Source: Pedobacter endophyticus (GTDB lineage: Bacteria > Bacteroidota > Bacteroidia > Sphingobacteriales > Sphingobacteriaceae). Taken from it: 64,000 nucleotides of DNA. The notes below the pieces were generated by a model. That model was given only the letters and a program-made list of their open reading frames with translations, made no database searches and was not told where the DNA came from. The DNA lies in the NCBI RefSeq assembly GCF_015679185.1, contig NZ_CP064939.1:4650001-4714000 (forward strand). Direction: 5' to 3'. Below, piece by piece: positions 61,620 through 64,000 of the stretch. Position 1 is the first letter of the stretch. Each line of letters opens with the position of its first letter. The translations under genes and the position numbers were made by a program.

Positions 61620-63071
61620 ATGAAAAATCAATACCTAGTACTTGCTTTATTGGTCGTATTATTTTCGGCCTCTTGTAAGAAAAACGTAATTATTGAAGGT
61701 CCATCGACAGATGAACCAACAACAAATGGAAGTCTTGTAGAAGTATCTGGCGAAATCACGTCAAATACCACCTGGTCGGCTGATAAGATTTACCTATTAA
61801 AAGGTTTTGTGTTTGTAAGCAATGGCGCTACATTAACCATTGAGCCGGGAACAATTATTAAAGGCGACAAGGCTTCAAAGGCAACCTTGATTATCACTCG
61901 CGGCTCTAAAATAAACGCAACAGGAACGGTTGACAAGCCAATTGTATTTACTTCGGCTTTAGCTGCCGGCGCACGTAGCCAGGGCGACTGGGGTGGCATT
62001 ATCCTTTTAGGTAAGGCACCGGTTAACCAAGGTAACGATGTGAAGATAGAAGGTGGTTTGGTACAGCCGACAGGTAAGGATGAAAAAGCATATATTTATT
62101 ATGGTGGTGCGGATGCCGCAGATAACTCTGGCGTAATGAAGTACGTTCGTATTGAGTTTGGCGGTATTGCTTACTCGGTTGATAATGAGATTAATGGTTT
62201 AACATTGGGCGGTGTAGGTAACGGAACTACTTTAGATTATATCCAGATTTATCGTTCTGGCGATGATGCTTTCGAGTGGTTTGGAGGTACTGTAAACGCA
62301 AAGCACTTATTGGCAATTGGCACATGGGATGACGATTTTGATACCGATTTTGGTTATTCAGGCAGCGTTCAGTTTGCTTTGGCACAACGTGTGGCAACAG
62401 TGGCCGATCAATCACAATCGAATGGTTTCGAATCTGATAACAACGGAACAGGTACAGATCAAACCCCTAAAACTTCTGCGGTTTTCTCTAACGTTACCAT
62501 TTTAGGCCCGATAAAAGCGGCAGGAGGTTCGTATAACGCAAACTATTATCACGGTGCTCAAATTCGTCGTAACTCATCAATCAGCATTTTAAATTCAGTA
62601 ATCGCTGGTTTTCCAATTGGGGTTTATATCGATGATACCAAAGTAGTTACTGCAGGTTCTACTGCTGCAAACTTTACCGCAGGTAATATGGTTCTTGCCA
62701 ACAACTTAATTTACGGAACTAAAGGCGCAGAGGTTAGCGTAAGCAATACAGCTGCTGCTGCCGCTATTGAAACTAAATTGCGTGCCGATAATACATTTGC
62801 ACCAACACTTTTCGCAGCATCACTTTTCAGCTCACCGTATGCTTACGGAACAGATTTCGCAGCAAGTGGATCTGCAGCCGTAGCCAACTTTACCCTGTCA
62901 GCATCGTCGGCAGCTGCAACAGGCGCTTCATTCACCAATGCTAAAGTAGCAGGTTCATATTTCGATAAAGTAGCTTATAAAGGTGCTTTTGGTACAGAGA
63001 ACTGGGCAGCTGGATGGGCCGCGGCCGATGCGCAAACGTTGGCTTACACTACGCCAGGTGCAGTAAAATAA
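61620..63071 (+). CDS. Secreted beta-helix lipoprotein
   Basis: 483 aa. Lipoprotein signal with Cys near residue 19 (FSASCKK), followed by an Asp/Thr/Glu spacer and a parallel beta-helix with repeated short strands (GGIILLGKAPVNQG, GVMKYVRIEFGGI, RSGDDAFEWFGG). The DD(A)FEW segment and the TWDDDFDTDFGY segment are typical of a Bacteroidota family with multi-copy paralogues next to TonB-dependent receptors. It lies 188 bp after the receptor and probably works with it as a surface partner. Cargo unknown. Confidence 0.85.
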   Translation: MKNQYLVLALLVVLFSASCKKNVIIEGPSTDEPTTNGSLVEVSGEITSNTTWSADKIYLLKGFVFVSNGATLTIEPGTIIKGDKASKATLIITRGSKINATGTVDKPIVFTSALAAGARSQGDWGGIILLGKAPVNQGNDVKIEGGLVQPTGKDEKAYIYYGGADAADNSGVMKYVRIEFGGIAYSVDNEINGLTLGGVGNGTTLDYIQIYRSGDDAFEWFGGTVNAKHLLAIGTWDDDFDTDFGYSGSVQFALAQRVATVADQSQSNGFESDNNGTGTDQTPKTSAVFSNVTILGPIKAAGGSYNANYYHGAQIRRNSSISILNSVIAGFPIGVYIDDTKVVTAGSTAANFTAGNMVLANNLIYGTKGAEVSVSNTAAAAAIETKLRADNTFAPTLFAASLFSSPYAYGTDFAASGSAAVANFTLSASSAAATGASFTNAKVAGSYFDKVAYKGAFGTENWAAGWAAADAQTLAYTTPGAVK

Positions 63072-63095
63072 GAAACGCAATAGCATATCCTATTA

Positions 63096-63128
63096 AAAAG
63101 GGCCAGAAGTTATTTCTGGCCCTTTTTT
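63096..63128 (+). terminator. Terminator after the beta-helix lipoprotein
   Basis: AAAAGGGCCAGAA / TTCTGGCCCTTTT stem with GTTAT loop and T-tract. Confidence 0.9.
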
Positions 63129-63143
63129 ATTATTTAGAAGGGT

Positions 63144-63285
63144 AGTCATCCGATGAATAACAGGCATTGTGTATATATTCATCGGATGACTTACTCAACT
63201 GTATTTCATCAGATGAAAAACCGATGTTGCGCCAGATAGTCATCCGATGAATAATAGGCGTTGTGTATATATTCATCGGATGACT
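63144..63285. repeat. Pair of 16-bp inverted repeats
   Basis: AGTCATCCGATGAATA/TATTCATCGGATGACT at 63144-63159 with 63176-63191, and again at 63238-63253 with 63270-63285, both with 16-nt loops of almost the same sequence. A smaller TTTCATC-A-GATGAAA palindrome lies between them (63204-63218). No gene. Confidence 0.8.
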
Positions 63286-63303
63286 TACTGGACGAAATAG
63301 TCA

Positions 63304-63612
63304 TTAAATGGCAACAGGCTTCGTCTTTTTAACCGTCGGCTTTTTGGTGCTAACTGCCGAAGCGTTATCTGGCGTTGCAATTGGCTGCCCTTCCTCATCT
63401 TTAATAAATGCTGTTATCGAATCGTCTTTAGGATGTACGGAGATTTTTTTCGAAAGTTGTTTGGCGAATTTTTCAATCACTTTATCGGTCTTTTTCGCTT
63501 TGCCGAACTGACCAAGTACTTCGTTAAATGCTACAACTAATTTCGATTCTAATTCTTTGCGTAATTTTTTGTTTTCGGAGGTGCTTTTCGATTTGGATTT
63601 ATGCTTTTTCAT
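63304..63612 (-). CDS. Basic small hypothetical protein
   Basis: 102 aa. Lys/Ser-rich N-terminus (KKHKSKSKSTSENKKLRKE), a helical middle (SKLVVAFNEVLGQFGKAKKTD), and a Thr/Lys-rich tail. No signal peptide. It may bind nucleic acid through its charge, but no family is recognised. Confidence 0.7.
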   Translation of the reverse strand: MKKHKSKSKSTSENKKLRKELESKLVVAFNEVLGQFGKAKKTDKVIEKFAKQLSKKISVHPKDDSITAFIKDEEGQPIATPDNASAVSTKKPTVKKTKPVAI

Positions 63613-63763
63613 TTAATTTTCAGGGATTTTCCCAAAGGTAATCGATCGGCAAGTTAAATTAATATTATGATTATGTTAACTCATCTTCGGCAACTTAACA
63701 TTAAGATTTTTTGACGTAAATTGGCTGATATCGAGCAGTTTAATTAGTCTATTGATACAAGTT

Positions 63764-63913
63764 ATGAACTATCCAATCTTAATTTCAGTAATCGTGTTGG
63801 TCGCTCTGTTGATTGTATTTCTGATCAGGCGAAACCGAAAAGACAAAAAGGAATTTGAAAAGGAAGTAATCGATTCGGAACTTCCGCCGAAAGAAGATAA
63901 AGAAAACATTTAA
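63764..63913 (+). CDS. Small single-helix membrane protein (49 aa)
   Basis: 49 codons: an N-terminal hydrophobic helix (about 4-21, ILISVIVLVALLIVFLI), a positively charged RRNRKDKK stretch, and an acidic tail. Positive-inside topology suggests N-out, C-in. It overlaps the end of the convergent gene below by 4 bp. It looks like a typical small membrane peptide; function unknown. Confidence 0.5.
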   Translation: MNYPILISVIVLVALLIVFLIRRNRKDKKEFEKEVIDSELPPKEDKENI

Positions 63914-64000
63914 AAGTTGCTTCCCTGCGCTACTTCTCCGCCCAGATCGAGCGTGTTCTGAAAATCTTCCAGATAGCTTAATAGGTGCCTCTCAGCGGTC
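63910..64000 (-). CDS. C-terminal end of an unidentified protein (runs off the window)
   Basis: On the minus strand the frame reads TAERHLLSYLEDFQNTLDLG and then GEVAQGSNF before TAA at 63910-63912. It is open to the window edge, so only the last 29 residues are present and no function can be assigned. The stop overlaps the end of the 49-aa gene, showing tight convergent packing. Confidence 0.5.
   Translation of the reverse strand, partial: TAERHLLSYLEDFQNTLDLGGEVAQGSNF

Noticed and set aside
58637..63071. Classic SusCD polysaccharide utilisation locus
   Set aside because: There is no SusD homologue and no glycosidase beside the receptor; the partner is a beta-helix lipoprotein.
1..64000. 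Insertion sequence or prophage
   Set aside because: No transposase, integrase or phage structural gene is visible, and no attachment-site repeat around the tRNAs was found.

Overview
The window looks like a chromosomal segment of a Bacteroidota bacterium of the Sphingobacteriaceae, most like Pedobacter. The evidence is the Bacteroidota promoter form (TTTG, about 19 nt, TAnnTTTG) in front of several genes, few Shine-Dalgarno sequences, a TonB-dependent receptor with a carboxypeptidase-regulatory-like N-terminal domain, a rhamnose operon with a fused aldolase/dehydrogenase, and an Mpo1-like protein. The genus is inferred from protein resemblance only. No transposase, integrase, rRNA or CRISPR array is visible; many intergenic spaces are filled by short dispersed palindromic repeats.

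Layout. 1-6 kb: an acidic protein, dnaX (with an A10 slippery run that could produce a gamma form), an AraC regulator, a secreted protein and the rpsF-rpsR-rplI operon. 6-16 kb: SDR, mtgA, a decayed HigBA toxin-antitoxin remnant, GNAT, Fic, an AsmA-like protein and a pair of Fe-S oxidoreductase genes. 16-17 kb: two near-identical tRNA-Phe genes, each with its own promoter and terminator. 17-22 kb: S41 peptidase, LEA14-like lipoprotein, GNAT, a glycosidase-like propeller and a MazG-like pyrophosphohydrolase. 22.6-30.7 kb: L-rhamnose transport and catabolism (rhaT, fused aldolase/dehydrogenase, isomerase, kinase, GntR-type regulator), with a YoeB-type toxin-antitoxin pair sitting between kinase and regulator. 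31-38 kb: SWIM/SNF2 helicase, NAD-binding protein, thymidine kinase, an acidic protein and a 213-bp direct repeat. 38-47 kb: the cell-shape operon mreB-mreC-mreD-mrdA-rodA, purH, purN, rpsT and radC.

48-51.4 kb is a tight five-gene cassette: secreted endonuclease/exonuclease/phosphatase-fold protein, divergent Lgt-like membrane protein, radical SAM protein interrupted by an in-frame amber codon, and two tiny paralogous two-helix membrane proteins. It is the best candidate here for an uncharacterised, possibly lipid-modifying, system. 51.7-52.4 kb: an MntA-HepT toxin-antitoxin pair with a frameshifted hepT. 52.5-57.5 kb: pheT, a ZapB-like coiled coil, zapA, a strongly structured RNA that I interpret as 6S RNA, and rny. 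57.8-64 kb: an Mpo1-like protein, a TonB-dependent receptor preceded by seven 11-bp phased TAA-repeats resembling Pho boxes, a beta-helix lipoprotein, and small proteins.

All functional calls rest on reading motifs and gene order by eye; no database search was possible.
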